Positions 1 through 5,879 are shown, counted from the first letter of the stretch. The stretch is 11,320 nucleotides of DNA from Candidatus Gastranaerophilales bacterium (GCA_944323585.1 CALUTA010000036.1:1-11320), one strand, 5' to 3'. Numbers and translations: made by a program. Notes: generated from the letters alone by a model not told the origin.

Positions 1-234
1 ATTCTTTCAGCCGATTTAATCGGTATTATACCGGAAGACACAGGTATCATTACATCAACAAACAAAGGCGATCCGATTGTAAATGATGACAGTTCTCTTG
101 CCGGAAAGGCCTACAACAACGTTGCTAGAAGAATAATGGGAGAAAATGTTCCTTTTATGAATTTGGAAGAAAACAACGGAGTTCTTGCCAAAGTCAAAAA
201 ATTCTTCTCCGGTCTGATCGGAAAGGAGAAGTAA
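1..234 (+). CDS. minD: Septum site-determining protein MinD, C-terminal fragment
   Basis: The window opens inside this gene; 77 codons and the TAA stop remain. MinD is the membrane-associated ATPase that oscillates or forms gradients with MinE and recruits MinC to block Z-ring formation at the poles. The visible part begins ILSADLIGIIPED, the conserved late region of the deviant-Walker ATPase fold, and continues through a KGDPIV segment. It ends in VLAKVKKFFSGLIGKEK, an amphipathic helix of the kind that serves as the MinD membrane-targeting sequence. The Walker A motif lies upstream of the window. The stop is one base before the minE start, so the two are co-transcribed and probably translationally linked. 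Identification is strong because the C-terminal helix and the downstream MinE agree. Confidence 0.9.
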   Translation: MLSADLIGIIPEDTGIITSTNKGDPIVNDDSSLAGKAYNNVARRIMGENVPFMNLEENNGVLAKVKKFFSGLIGKEK

Positions 235-235
235 G

Positions 236-697
236 ATGAGGGATATTTTTCAGGATTTATTCAATAAAGTTTTTGGATTTTTCCGTCAGGCTGAAAAAGA
301 AGAAAATGCAAAAGATACGGCCGTTAATCGCCTGCGTGTTGTTCTTATGCAGGACAGAACCAATTTAACGCCTGAACTTCTGGAAAAAATGCGTGGCGAA
401 CTTATTGAACTTCTTTCAAAATATGTTGAAATGGACAAAGATGCTCTGGAACTAAACTTTGAACAAGAAGGCAATCAGATGGCATTAATGCTTTCAATTC
501 CTGTATTGAGAGCAAAAGATGAAGACGAAATTGAGGAAGCCACGGAAAAATCAGAAGAGCCAGAAGAAAATTCAGAAGAAGAACAATCAGAAACTTCTGA
601 AGACAGTTCTGAATCCGAATCTGAAGAAAACACAGAAGAACCGGAAGAATCAGAAACAAAAGAATCTAATACCAACTCAAAAAATAAATCAAAATAA
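236..697 (+). CDS. minE: Cell division topological specificity factor MinE with acidic C-terminal extension
   Basis: MinE stimulates MinD ATPase activity and displaces MinC, which places the division site at mid-cell. Residues 1-16 (MRDIFQDLFNKVFGFF) form the amphipathic membrane-binding N-terminus. Residues 27-41 match the MinD-contact segment (AVNRLRVVLMQDR), and residues 45-92 match the MinE dimerisation fold (KYVEMD, then alternating beta strands). The core ends near residue 94. About 60 further residues, very rich in Glu and Ser and ending in a Lys/Asn/Ser stretch, make the protein 153 aa, whereas typical MinE is about 85-110 aa. The tail looks disordered; its role is unknown. The start at 236 has AAGGAG at 223-228, inside the end of minD. 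The operon ends here, followed by an intrinsic terminator. Confidence 0.93.
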   Translation: MRDIFQDLFNKVFGFFRQAEKEENAKDTAVNRLRVVLMQDRTNLTPELLEKMRGELIELLSKYVEMDKDALELNFEQEGNQMALMLSIPVLRAKDEDEIEEATEKSEEPEENSEEEQSETSEDSSESESEENTEEPEESETKESNTNSKNKSK

Positions 698-699
698 TC

Positions 700-717
700 C
701 TCTGAAATATTTCAGAG
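700..717. repeat. Perfect 18-bp palindrome after minE
   Basis: CTCTGAAATATTTCAGAG is perfectly self-complementary and starts three bases after the minE stop. As RNA it would be a short hairpin with a tight AT loop just upstream of the terminator at 738-761. As DNA it could be a symmetric protein site. No T-tract follows directly. Function is not known. Confidence 0.5.
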
Positions 718-737
718 TTAAGGAGAGAGAAAATACC

Positions 738-761
738 ATGCCGCATGTGCGGCATTTTTTT
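738..761 (+). terminator. Intrinsic terminator of the min operon
   Basis: Arms ATGCCGC (738-744) and GCGGCAT (749-755) enclose a 4-base loop. Seven T residues run from 755 to 761. This is a classic Rho-independent terminator 40 nt after minE. On the opposite strand the hairpin lies past the end of the convergent transglycosylase gene, but its T-run there (TATTTTCTC) is weaker. It may act in both directions, mainly for minE. Confidence 0.88.
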
Positions 762-785
762 ATGGTCAGGTTAACGATGCATAAA

Positions 786-1931
786 TTATACAACTTTTAC
801 GTTAACCCTGAAGTCATCAAGTTTTGCCAGAACATCAGCGCGAGTGATAATACCGTCATTGCTGACGTCAATTCCTTTGTTTGATTCGTAATATCTCAAA
901 AGTTTGCCTTCAGAATTTGTTTCGCCTTTCTGGCAGAGAATATCTTTTCCCGCTCTTCCTGGGAGAATTATCAGGCTGTACAAATCGGCAGCGTCAAGCT
1001 TTTTCTTATTTCTAATTCTTGGCGCACTGCTTTTGCACATTTTTAAATATTTTTCTACCAGATCAATTTGTTCTTCAGCACTCATTTTTGCGACTTCATC
1101 TTTAGTAAGATTCAATGAATATTTTTTATTTAAAGCTTTTATAGTCCCGCTGGTAAATTGTATTAAACCGACAGGTTTATATTTGCTTCCGGCGCCTTCG
1201 TTCGGGTTAAGCCCGCTTTCAAAGTTCATAACCGTAATTAAATCTTCATAGTTGCAGTTTAATTCATCCGCAAGTTTCATTAATTTTGTATGAAATTCAT
1301 GTGAAATAGTTTTTGTATTACCGCCGAGGTCTCCGGTTTTAGGAATTTTGATTTCAAAAGGCGGAGCAAGATTAGTCGTATCTTTTGCTGTTGTAACAAC
1401 CTTCATTTCCTCAATTTGTTTGGCAAAATTCATTGTTTTTGTTTGGCTGCTAAGAAACTCAAGCGCAGGGTATCTATGGAAAGTGTTAAGAGAATCATCC
1501 GGGGCTTCAAGTTTTTCGGCTTGAGCTGAGGCTGAATCTCTTGCAATACCGCTTGAGTCGGCAGCATGTTCTATCGATAATCCTGTTACGGGTTTAAAAT
1601 CAGGCAACCCGTCAGCATCTCCTGAATCCGGTAAGTTTTGAGGTGTGACGCCCATTTCTTTTAAAATCATACGCATTTCTTCATTAGAAAAAGAAATTGT
1701 ATTCTTTGTGAGGATAAAGTTTTCGTTTATATTTCCGAATAAATTTGATCCTCCTGAATAGATTGCATTATCAGCAGTTCTTTTACTGTTAATTTCAGCA
1801 ACAATTTCCATAGTTTTTTGCCATTGTTTAGAAGACAATTTGATGTCTTTGCCGCCGTTAACTGATTTGGCATAGTCAGCAAGTATGTAAGTAAGCCCTC
1901 TGTGGTTATTGTCAACTTTAAGATCTACCAT
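786..1931 (-). CDS. Lytic transglycosylase-like (SLT) protein with C-terminal EF-hand/dockerin-like motif
   Basis: This 381-aa protein is probably a peptidoglycan-cleaving lytic transglycosylase. NFESGLNP at residues 236-243 carries the presumed catalytic Glu238. GLIQFT at 255-260 is the second SLT motif, and AADLYSLIILPG (314-325) resembles the third. Residues 1-210 match no domain I recognise, apart from an Asp-rich D-x-x-D-x-D-G-x-x-D run near 102-111. Residues 355-366 (DVSNDGIITRAD) fit a canonical 12-residue EF-hand/dockerin calcium loop. I see no signal peptide or membrane segment, so export is unexplained. The start is ATG at 1931 because GAGGA sits 8 bases upstream; an in-frame GTG at 1952 would add seven residues with no better ribosome site. 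The gene converges on minDE and diverges from rpsJ. Confidence 0.75.
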   Translation of the reverse strand: MVDLKVDNNHRGLTYILADYAKSVNGGKDIKLSSKQWQKTMEIVAEINSKRTADNAIYSGGSNLFGNINENFILTKNTISFSNEEMRMILKEMGVTPQNLPDSGDADGLPDFKPVTGLSIEHAADSSGIARDSASAQAEKLEAPDDSLNTFHRYPALEFLSSQTKTMNFAKQIEEMKVVTTAKDTTNLAPPFEIKIPKTGDLGGNTKTISHEFHTKLMKLADELNCNYEDLITVMNFESGLNPNEGAGSKYKPVGLIQFTSGTIKALNKKYSLNLTKDEVAKMSAEEQIDLVEKYLKMCKSSAPRIRNKKKLDAADLYSLIILPGRAGKDILCQKGETNSEGKLLRYYESNKGIDVSNDGIITRADVLAKLDDFRVNVKVV

Positions 1932-1970
1932 AAGAAAATCCTCTGTAATCACTTCACTAAATAAATAAAG

Positions 1971-1983
1971 TATTCGGCGAATA
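1971..1983. promoter_or_regulatory. 13-bp inverted repeat between divergent genes
   Basis: TATTCGGCGAATA has perfect 6-bp arms around one central base. It lies 40-52 bp upstream of the transglycosylase start and about 60 bp upstream of the rpsJ promoter. It could be a repressor site or a small 5'-UTR hairpin for the minus-strand gene. I could not identify a convincing minus-strand promoter nearby. Confidence 0.35.
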
Positions 1984-2041
1984 AAAAATTTTAAAAAGTA
2001 AAAAAAAGTTTACAATTCTAAACAAAGTGACAAAATCATTG

Positions 2042-2070
2042 TTGACAGGGTTTTATGTTTATAATAGTAT
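2042..2070 (+). promoter_or_regulatory. Sigma70-type promoter for the S10 operon
   Basis: A consensus -35 box TTGACA (2042-2047) is followed by a 17-bp spacer and TAGTAT (2065-2070) as -10. An overlapping TATAAT (2060-2065) would leave only 12 bp, too short for the same -35. The predicted start of transcription is near 2077, giving a leader of about 139 nt before rpsJ. No other TTGACA lies in this gap. The -35 is strong and the -10 is average. Confidence 0.65.
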
Positions 2071-2090
2071 CAATATGCTTGAAGTATAGT

Positions 2091-2126
2091 AAATTTTTTA
2101 CAAATACCCGAAATTATTTACAAATA
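2091..2126 (+). repeat. Two near-identical 16-nt direct repeats in the rpsJ leader
   Basis: Copy 1 (2091-2106) is AAATTTTTTACAAATA and copy 2 (2111-2126) is AAATTATTTACAAATA, with 15 of 16 bases identical. They are separated by CCCG, giving a period of 20 bp, about two helical turns. They lie just downstream of the predicted transcription start, a position suited either to an operator or to an RNA-level element. The AT-rich context lowers the weight of the match. Confidence 0.55.
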
Positions 2127-2132
2127 GCGACT

Positions 2133-2180
2133 CAGGCAAAAACAAGGCGGCAAGGAGGTTTCGCCTGATTCAAAAACCTC
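2133..2180 (+). promoter_or_regulatory. Foldable rpsJ leader with competing hairpins and a buried SD-like sequence
   Basis: Three stems compete for the same bases: CAGGC (2133-2137) with GCCTG (2163-2167), AGGCG (2145-2149) with CGCCT (2162-2166), and GAGGTTT (2155-2161) with AAACCTC (2174-2180). The segment AAGGAGGT at 2152-2159 is an excellent Shine-Dalgarno match with no ATG/GTG/TTG start at normal distance. The true rpsJ site is AAGGA near 2203. Ribosomal-protein leaders that feed back on translation or transcription often look like this. S10 operon autoregulation by L4 is known in E. coli, but no homology to that leader is claimed. Confidence 0.45.
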
Positions 2181-2215
2181 ACGGTGTAAAAGCAAATAAA
2201 AGAAAAGGAATAAAA

Positions 2216-2533
2216 ATGGCAAGCACAAAAAGACAAAGAATCAGAGTTTGTTTAAAGGCATACGACCACAAGTTGATTGATGTGTCTTCTGACAAAATCG
2301 TAGAAACTGCAAAAAGAACAGATGCAAAAGTTGCAGGCCCGATTCCTTTACCGACAAAAAGACGTATATATTGCGTTCTCCGTTCACCGCACGTTGATAA
2401 AAAATCTCGTGAACACTTTGAATTGAGAACACACAAGCGTATTATCGATATATACGAACCGACTCAACAGACAACTGAAGAGTTAAGTAGATTAGATTTG
2501 CCGGCAGGTGTAGATATCGAAGTAAAACTTTAA
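2216..2533 (+). CDS. rpsJ: 30S ribosomal protein S10
   Basis: S10 sits in the 30S head near S3 and S14 and, with NusB, can also serve transcription antitermination. The 105-aa product has the family length. Family signatures visible are RIRVCLKAYDHKLID near the N-terminus, the GPIPLPTKRRIYCVLRSPHVDKKSREHFELRTHKR loop region (about residues 41-75) and a C-terminal DLPAGVDIEVKL strand. The start has AAGGA about 8 bases upstream. It is the first gene of the cluster and has its own promoter. The usual rpsL-rpsG-fusA-tuf block does not precede it; a transglycosylase gene and minDE do. A 233-nt spacer follows, much longer than is typical before rplC. Confidence 0.98.
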   Translation: MASTKRQRIRVCLKAYDHKLIDVSSDKIVETAKRTDAKVAGPIPLPTKRRIYCVLRSPHVDKKSREHFELRTHKRIIDIYEPTQQTTEELSRLDLPAGVDIEVKL

Positions 2534-2565
2534 TATCAAAAAGCCGAAATTGAAAATTAAATAAG

Positions 2566-2583
2566 CATTATGCATATATAATG
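2566..2583 (+). other. Hairpin early in the rpsJ-rplC spacer
   Basis: Arms CATTAT (2566-2571) and ATAATG (2578-2583) enclose a 6-base loop. There is no following T-tract, so it is not an intrinsic terminator. It may mark a processing or stability element at the end of the rpsJ message. Confidence 0.4.
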
Positions 2584-2593
2584 TGATCTACTA

Positions 2594-2766
2594 CCCGCCC
2601 TGAATAAATAACGGCGCGGAGGGTGAAAGTCCCATTGGTAAAGTACAAGGCAGCAAGTAGCGCTCGCAAGTGAAAATGCAGAATTACGCAGTGCGTCGAT
2701 AAAATACCGTCATAGAATGAGCGGTTATGGCAGACGCTAGGTGTAATGAAGCTAGAAAGGTAAAAT
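2594..2766 (+). promoter_or_regulatory. Structured leader of rplC
   Basis: This part of the 233-nt spacer is GC-richer than its surroundings and can form several stems. They are CGCC (2596-2599) with GGCG (2613-2616), GGG (2621-2623) with CCC (2631-2633) around TGAAAGT, and a nested pair. In the nested pair GCGTC (2693-2697) closes with GACGC (2733-2737), and ACCG (2706-2709) with CGGT (2722-2725) lies inside. The region has no credible reading frame. It ends in the rplC ribosome site (AAAGG at 2756-2760). The amount of nested complementarity suggests a folded RNA, possibly an autoregulatory leader. No known RNA family could be assigned. Confidence 0.45.
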
Positions 2767-2783
2767 ATGACACTAGGTGTAAT
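2733..2783 (+). repeat. 15-nt direct repeat straddling the rplC start
   Basis: GACGCTAGGTGTAAT (2733-2747) recurs as GACACTAGGTGTAAT (2769-2783), one mismatch, offset 36 nt. A shorter shared AGGTAAAA follows each copy. The second copy is rplC codons 2-6 and is constrained by the conserved L3 N-terminus, so the upstream copy is the derived or mimicking one. Confidence 0.6.
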
Positions 2784-3402
2784 AGGTAAAAAATTAGGAA
2801 TGACACAAATTTTTGACGAACATGGTTTGGCAATTCCGGTAACCGTTATTAAAGTTGATGATATTGTTGTTACTCAGGTAAAAACAGTTGAAACAGACGG
2901 TTATAACGCAATTCAGGTAGGAACCGTTCCGGCAAAAGAAAAACATTTAACAAAAGCTCAACTGGGTCATTTCAAAAAGAATAATTTGGAAAACTACAGA
3001 CACTTACAGGAATTCAGAGTTGACAATCCGTCAGACTACAAAGTAGGCGACAAGATTGAACTTTCAATTCTTAACAATGTTGAAAAAGTTGACGTTACCG
3101 GCAGATCAATCGGTAAAGGCTTCCAGGGTACGGTAAAACGCTGGAACTTCGGCAGAGGACCTATGGGCCACGGTTCCAAAAACCACAGAGAACCCGGTTC
3201 AATCGGTGCAGGTACAACTCCGAGCCGTGTTATCAAAGGTAAAAGAATGGCAGGCAACATGGGTAACGAAAGAGTTACAATTACAAAATTGAAACTTGTA
3301 AAAGTTGATGCTGAAAAAAATCTTGTACTGATAAAAGGTTCAGTACCGGGCTGCGAAGGCAGATTGGTAACAATCGTTCCGACAAGAACAAAATGGAACT
3401 AA
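2767..3402 (+). CDS. rplC: 50S ribosomal protein L3
   Basis: L3 is a primary 23S rRNA binder needed early in 50S assembly; its extended loop reaches towards the peptidyl transferase centre. The 211-aa product has the family length. It opens with the conserved GVIGKKLGMTQIF motif and carries the long basic loop GRSIGKGFQGTVKRWNFGRG followed by GPMGHGSKNHREPGSIG and the RVIKGKRMAGNMG signature (roughly residues 111-165). The start has AAAGG six bases upstream. The upstream spacer is long and structured and holds a copy of the first rplC codons. A 118-nt spacer separates it from rplD. Confidence 0.98.
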   Translation: MTLGVIGKKLGMTQIFDEHGLAIPVTVIKVDDIVVTQVKTVETDGYNAIQVGTVPAKEKHLTKAQLGHFKKNNLENYRHLQEFRVDNPSDYKVGDKIELSILNNVEKVDVTGRSIGKGFQGTVKRWNFGRGPMGHGSKNHREPGSIGAGTTPSRVIKGKRMAGNMGNERVTITKLKLVKVDAEKNLVLIKGSVPGCEGRLVTIVPTRTKWN

Positions 3403-3435
3403 TTAATTAAATAAAGACAAGGAAAAGTCATAAAA

Positions 3436-3481
3436 ACCGGCCGGTCGTGCCAGATAAAGCTAAAAGCAAGCGGTAAGCGGT
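3436..3481 (+). repeat. Palindrome and tandem 7-mer in the rplC-rplD spacer
   Basis: ACCGGCCGGT (3436-3445) is a perfect 10-bp palindrome. AAGCGGT occurs twice in tandem at 3468-3474 and 3475-3481; either copy's CGGT could pair with the ACCG of the palindrome. The surrounding 118-nt spacer shows no coding potential or terminator. Confidence 0.4.
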
Positions 3482-3520
3482 CTTAAACGGAATAGTAAAA
3501 CTTAAAAAAGGAAAGTAAAA

Positions 3521-4147
3521 ATGTCAAAAGAAATATTAAGTACAAATGGAGAAAAATTAGGCGAAATCACATTGAATGCTGATGTATTCGGTGTAGAACC
3601 GAATTTGCACGTAATGCACTTAGCATTGAGAAGACAGTTGAACAATGCACGTCAGGGTTCAGCATGCGCTAAAACAAGAGCAGAAGTTTCAGGCGGCGGC
3701 AAAAAACCGTGGAAACAAAAAGGAACAGGCCGTGCCCGTGCAGGTTCATTGCGTTCACCATTATTTGCAGGCGGCGGCGTAATCTTCGGACCCAAACCGA
3801 GAAGCTATGCATTCAACATGCCCCAGAAGGCAAGAAAATTGGCTTTAAAATCAGCATTGTCAGCAAGACAGGAAAGATTAATCGTTGTAAAAGATTTCTC
3901 AACAATCACAGAACCGAAAACAAAATTGATGGTTAGTGCTCTTAAATCATTGAACGTGGCAGGAAAAGTTCTTGTAATTGCCGATACAAAGGCAGCTGAA
4001 AACAAATTTCTTGAACTTTCAGCAAGAAACATCCCGAGCGTAAAAATGATTTTGCCTTCAAACATCAATGTGAAAGATTTGTTGGAAGCTGATTTTGTCG
4101 TAATGACCGAGGCAGCTGTAAAAGATATCACGGAAAGATTAAGCTAA
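3521..4147 (+). CDS. rplD: 50S ribosomal protein L4
   Basis: L4 binds domain I of 23S rRNA and its loop lines the peptide exit tunnel. In E. coli it is also the repressor of the S10 operon. The 208-aa product shows the signature basic loop GGGKKPWKQKGTGRARAGSLRSPLFAGGGVIFGPKPRSY (about residues 46-86) and the globular C-terminal Rossmann-like half (VLVIAD, then FVVMTEAAVKDITERL). The length is normal. The start has AAGGAAAG upstream. A 46-nt spacer leads to rplW. Whether L4 controls this operon through the leader at 2133-2180 cannot be told from the sequence. Confidence 0.98.
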   Translation: MSKEILSTNGEKLGEITLNADVFGVEPNLHVMHLALRRQLNNARQGSACAKTRAEVSGGGKKPWKQKGTGRARAGSLRSPLFAGGGVIFGPKPRSYAFNMPQKARKLALKSALSARQERLIVVKDFSTITEPKTKLMVSALKSLNVAGKVLVIADTKAAENKFLELSARNIPSVKMILPSNINVKDLLEADFVVMTEAAVKDITERLS

Positions 4148-4193
4148 TCAGAAGTCAGTAGATATCATCCAAGAAAGAAAAGGGAATTAAACA

Positions 4194-4502
4194 ATGAGTA
4201 AAGAAAGAACAAATACAGAAAAATTATACAGCGTAATCAAAAAGCCTTTAATTACTGAAAAATCAGTAGGTGCAACAACAATGGGGCAGTACACTTTTGA
4301 AGTTGTAAAAGATGCTACAAAAATTGAAATTGCACAGGCAGTAGAATTAGCTTTTCCGGGAAGAAAAGTTAAAAAAGTAAGAACAGTTTATATGCCTTCT
4401 CACTCCAAAAGAATGGGATATAAATTCGGAAGAACCGATTCTTCTAAAAAAGCAATCGTAACAATCGAAGGCGATCCGATTGAAGAATTAATCGGTGCTT
4501 AA
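4194..4502 (+). CDS. rplW: 50S ribosomal protein L23
   Basis: L23 lies at the tunnel exit and is the docking site for trigger factor and SRP. The 102-aa product contains the family motif VIKKPLITEKS near residue 15 and the Y-T-F-E-V central strand. The VELAFPGRKVKKVRTVYMPSHSKRMGYKFGRT segment follows, with its extended basic loop. It ends in KKAIVTIEGDPIE. The ribosome site is AAGGGAA before ATG 4194. A 150-nt spacer with hairpins follows before rplB. Confidence 0.97.
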   Translation: MSKERTNTEKLYSVIKKPLITEKSVGATTMGQYTFEVVKDATKIEIAQAVELAFPGRKVKKVRTVYMPSHSKRMGYKFGRTDSSKKAIVTIEGDPIEELIGA

Positions 4503-4508
4503 TTAATA

Positions 4509-4586
4509 TTCCCTTGCCGCTCACGGGTGAGGGAAGACATTCTAAGTAAAATAAACTCAGAGTGTCAGTGTAAGGGATCAAACCCT
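4509..4586 (+). other. Hairpins in the rplW-rplB spacer
   Basis: TTCCCT (4509-4514) pairs with AGGGAA (4530-4535), and inside it CTCA and TGAG form an alternative inner stem around CGGG. A second small stem joins AGGG (4573-4576) and CCCT (4583-4586). No T-tract follows either, so they are not terminators. The spacer is open in the rplB frame back to 4527, which I regard as chance. Confidence 0.45.
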
Positions 4587-4652
4587 AACAAAAAGGGGCG
4601 TCCGGCACAAGTCCCGACAAGTAGAACAAAGCCAACCAAAGGAGAAAATAAA

Positions 4653-5480
4653 ATGGCAATCAGAAAAATTAATCCGACATCTCCGGGTCAAAGAGGTATG
4701 ACGAAAAGTGATTATCAGGAAGTTACAACATCAACTCCCGAAAAATCATTATTGAAATCATTAAAGAAAACAGCAGGCCGAAATAATACAGGTAGAATTA
4801 CATGTCGTCACAAAGGCGGCGGTGTAAAAAGAACTTACCGTGTAATAGATTTCAAACGTGAAAAATTTGGAATTCCGGCAACAGTAAAAACAATCGAATA
4901 TGATCCGAACAGAAATGTTAGAATTTCATTAGTATATTATGCTGATGGTGAAAAGAGATATATTCTTACACCGGAAGGATTGAACGTAGGCGACGTAATC
5001 GTATCAGGCCCGGAAGCACCGGTTCAAAACGGAAATGCACTTCCTCTGGAATTGATTCCGTTAGGTACAATTATCCACAACATTGAACTTAACCCAGGCC
5101 GTGGCGGCGTAATGGTTAGATCAGCCGGCAACGCAGCTCAGGTTATGGCAAAAGAAGGCAACTACGTTACTATCAAATTACCGTCATCAGAAATGAGAAT
5201 GGTAAGAAAAGAATGTATGGCAACAATCGGAACTTTGGGCAATTCTGAGTTCAAAAACATTTCTTTGGGCAAAGCCGGAAGAAAACGTTATATGGGAATC
5301 AGACCTACAGTTCGCGGTGTTACAATGAACCCTTGCGATCACCCTCACGGTGGTGGTGAAGGTAAAACAGGTCCCGGCGGACACCCGAAAACACCTTGGG
5401 GTAAACCGGCTCTTGGTCAGAAAACACGTAAAAAAGGTAAAGCTTCTGATAAATTAATCGTTAGAAGAAGAAAAAAATAG
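4653..5480 (+). CDS. rplB: 50S ribosomal protein L2
   Basis: L2 binds 23S rRNA domain IV, is needed for subunit joining and sits close to the peptidyl transferase centre. The 275-aa product begins MAIRKINPTSPGQRG. It shows GRITCRHKGGG (about residues 48-58), the SH3-like central domain, and MNPCDHPHGGGEGK near 225-238 containing the conserved functionally important histidine. The C-terminus is basic. The frame remains open for 42 codons upstream to an ATG at 4527, but only 4653 matches the family N-terminus and it has GGAG ten bases upstream. The stop is TAG. Confidence 0.98.
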   Translation: MAIRKINPTSPGQRGMTKSDYQEVTTSTPEKSLLKSLKKTAGRNNTGRITCRHKGGGVKRTYRVIDFKREKFGIPATVKTIEYDPNRNVRISLVYYADGEKRYILTPEGLNVGDVIVSGPEAPVQNGNALPLELIPLGTIIHNIELNPGRGGVMVRSAGNAAQVMAKEGNYVTIKLPSSEMRMVRKECMATIGTLGNSEFKNISLGKAGRKRYMGIRPTVRGVTMNPCDHPHGGGEGKTGPGGHPKTPWGKPALGQKTRKKGKASDKLIVRRRKK

Positions 5481-5493
5481 TGTAAGTTAGCTG

Positions 5494-5549
5494 GGAAAGG
5501 CTTTGCAGGCCAAAGCCTTCCTGAATAAAAGCGAACGAGCAAAAGCCTT
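5494..5549 (+). promoter_or_regulatory. Stable hairpin with an alternative partner in the rplB-rpsS spacer
   Basis: GGAAAGGCTTT (5494-5504) pairs with AAAGCCTTCC (5512-5521) around a 7-base loop, ten pairs with one bulged A. No T-run follows. A second AAAGCCTT at 5542-5549 could pair with the same 5' arm (AAGGCTTT, 5497-5504), so two mutually exclusive folds exist upstream of the rpsS ribosome site. A processing site or translational switch is possible. Confidence 0.5.
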
Positions 5550-5588
5550 AAATTAAAATAACTAACAAAACAATAAAAGGAGAAATTA

Positions 5589-5870
5589 ATGGCACGTTCA
5601 TTAAAAAAAGGTCCATATGTAGAAGAAGCTCTACAAAAGAAAATTGAAAAAATGAATGCGAATTCGGAACATAAAGTGATAAAAACATGGTCAAGAGCAT
5701 CAATGATTGTTCCTGATATGTTGGGTCACACAATCGCTGTTCACAACGGCAAAACACACGTTCCGGTATATGTAACAGAGCAGATGATTGGACACAAATT
5801 GGGTGAATTTGCACCTACAAGAATGTTTAGAGGACATGCAGGCTCTGATAAAACTGCAAAAAGGAAATAG
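5589..5870 (+). CDS. rpsS: 30S ribosomal protein S19
   Basis: S19 forms a complex with S13 in the 30S head and contacts tRNA and the intersubunit bridge. The 93-aa product has the family start MARSLKKGPYVEE. The signature VIKTWSRASMIVPDMLGHTIAVHNGKTHVPVYVTEQMIGHKLGEFAPTR spans about residues 30-78. The basic tail ends KTAKRK. The ribosome site AAGGAG lies just upstream of ATG 5589. The stop is TAG. The upstream spacer carries a stable hairpin and a 64-nt spacer follows. Confidence 0.98.
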   Translation: MARSLKKGPYVEEALQKKIEKMNANSEHKVIKTWSRASMIVPDMLGHTIAVHNGKTHVPVYVTEQMIGHKLGEFAPTRMFRGHAGSDKTAKRK

Positions 5871-5879
5871 CACGTAAAA

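Noticed and set aside
519..884. Lys/Asn-rich open frame inside minE, with an SD-like site and ATG at 738
   Set aside because: It is a frame-shifted reading of the minE acidic tail that runs through the terminator hairpin and into the antisense of the transglycosylase; composition is not protein-like.
904..1251. 115-aa open frame antisense to the transglycosylase gene
   Set aside because: It is a shadow of the conserved SLT coding region, with no ribosome site or recognisable domain.
2594..2766. RNase P RNA or group II intron fragment
   Set aside because: Only one short motif is similar; conserved cores and ends are missing, so it is kept as a low-interest note rather than a feature.
4527..4652. 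In-frame 42-codon N-terminal extension of L2, from an ATG at 4527
   Set aside because: The extension has no resemblance to L2, passes through hairpin-forming spacer, and the ATG at 4653 matches the family start with a good ribosome site.
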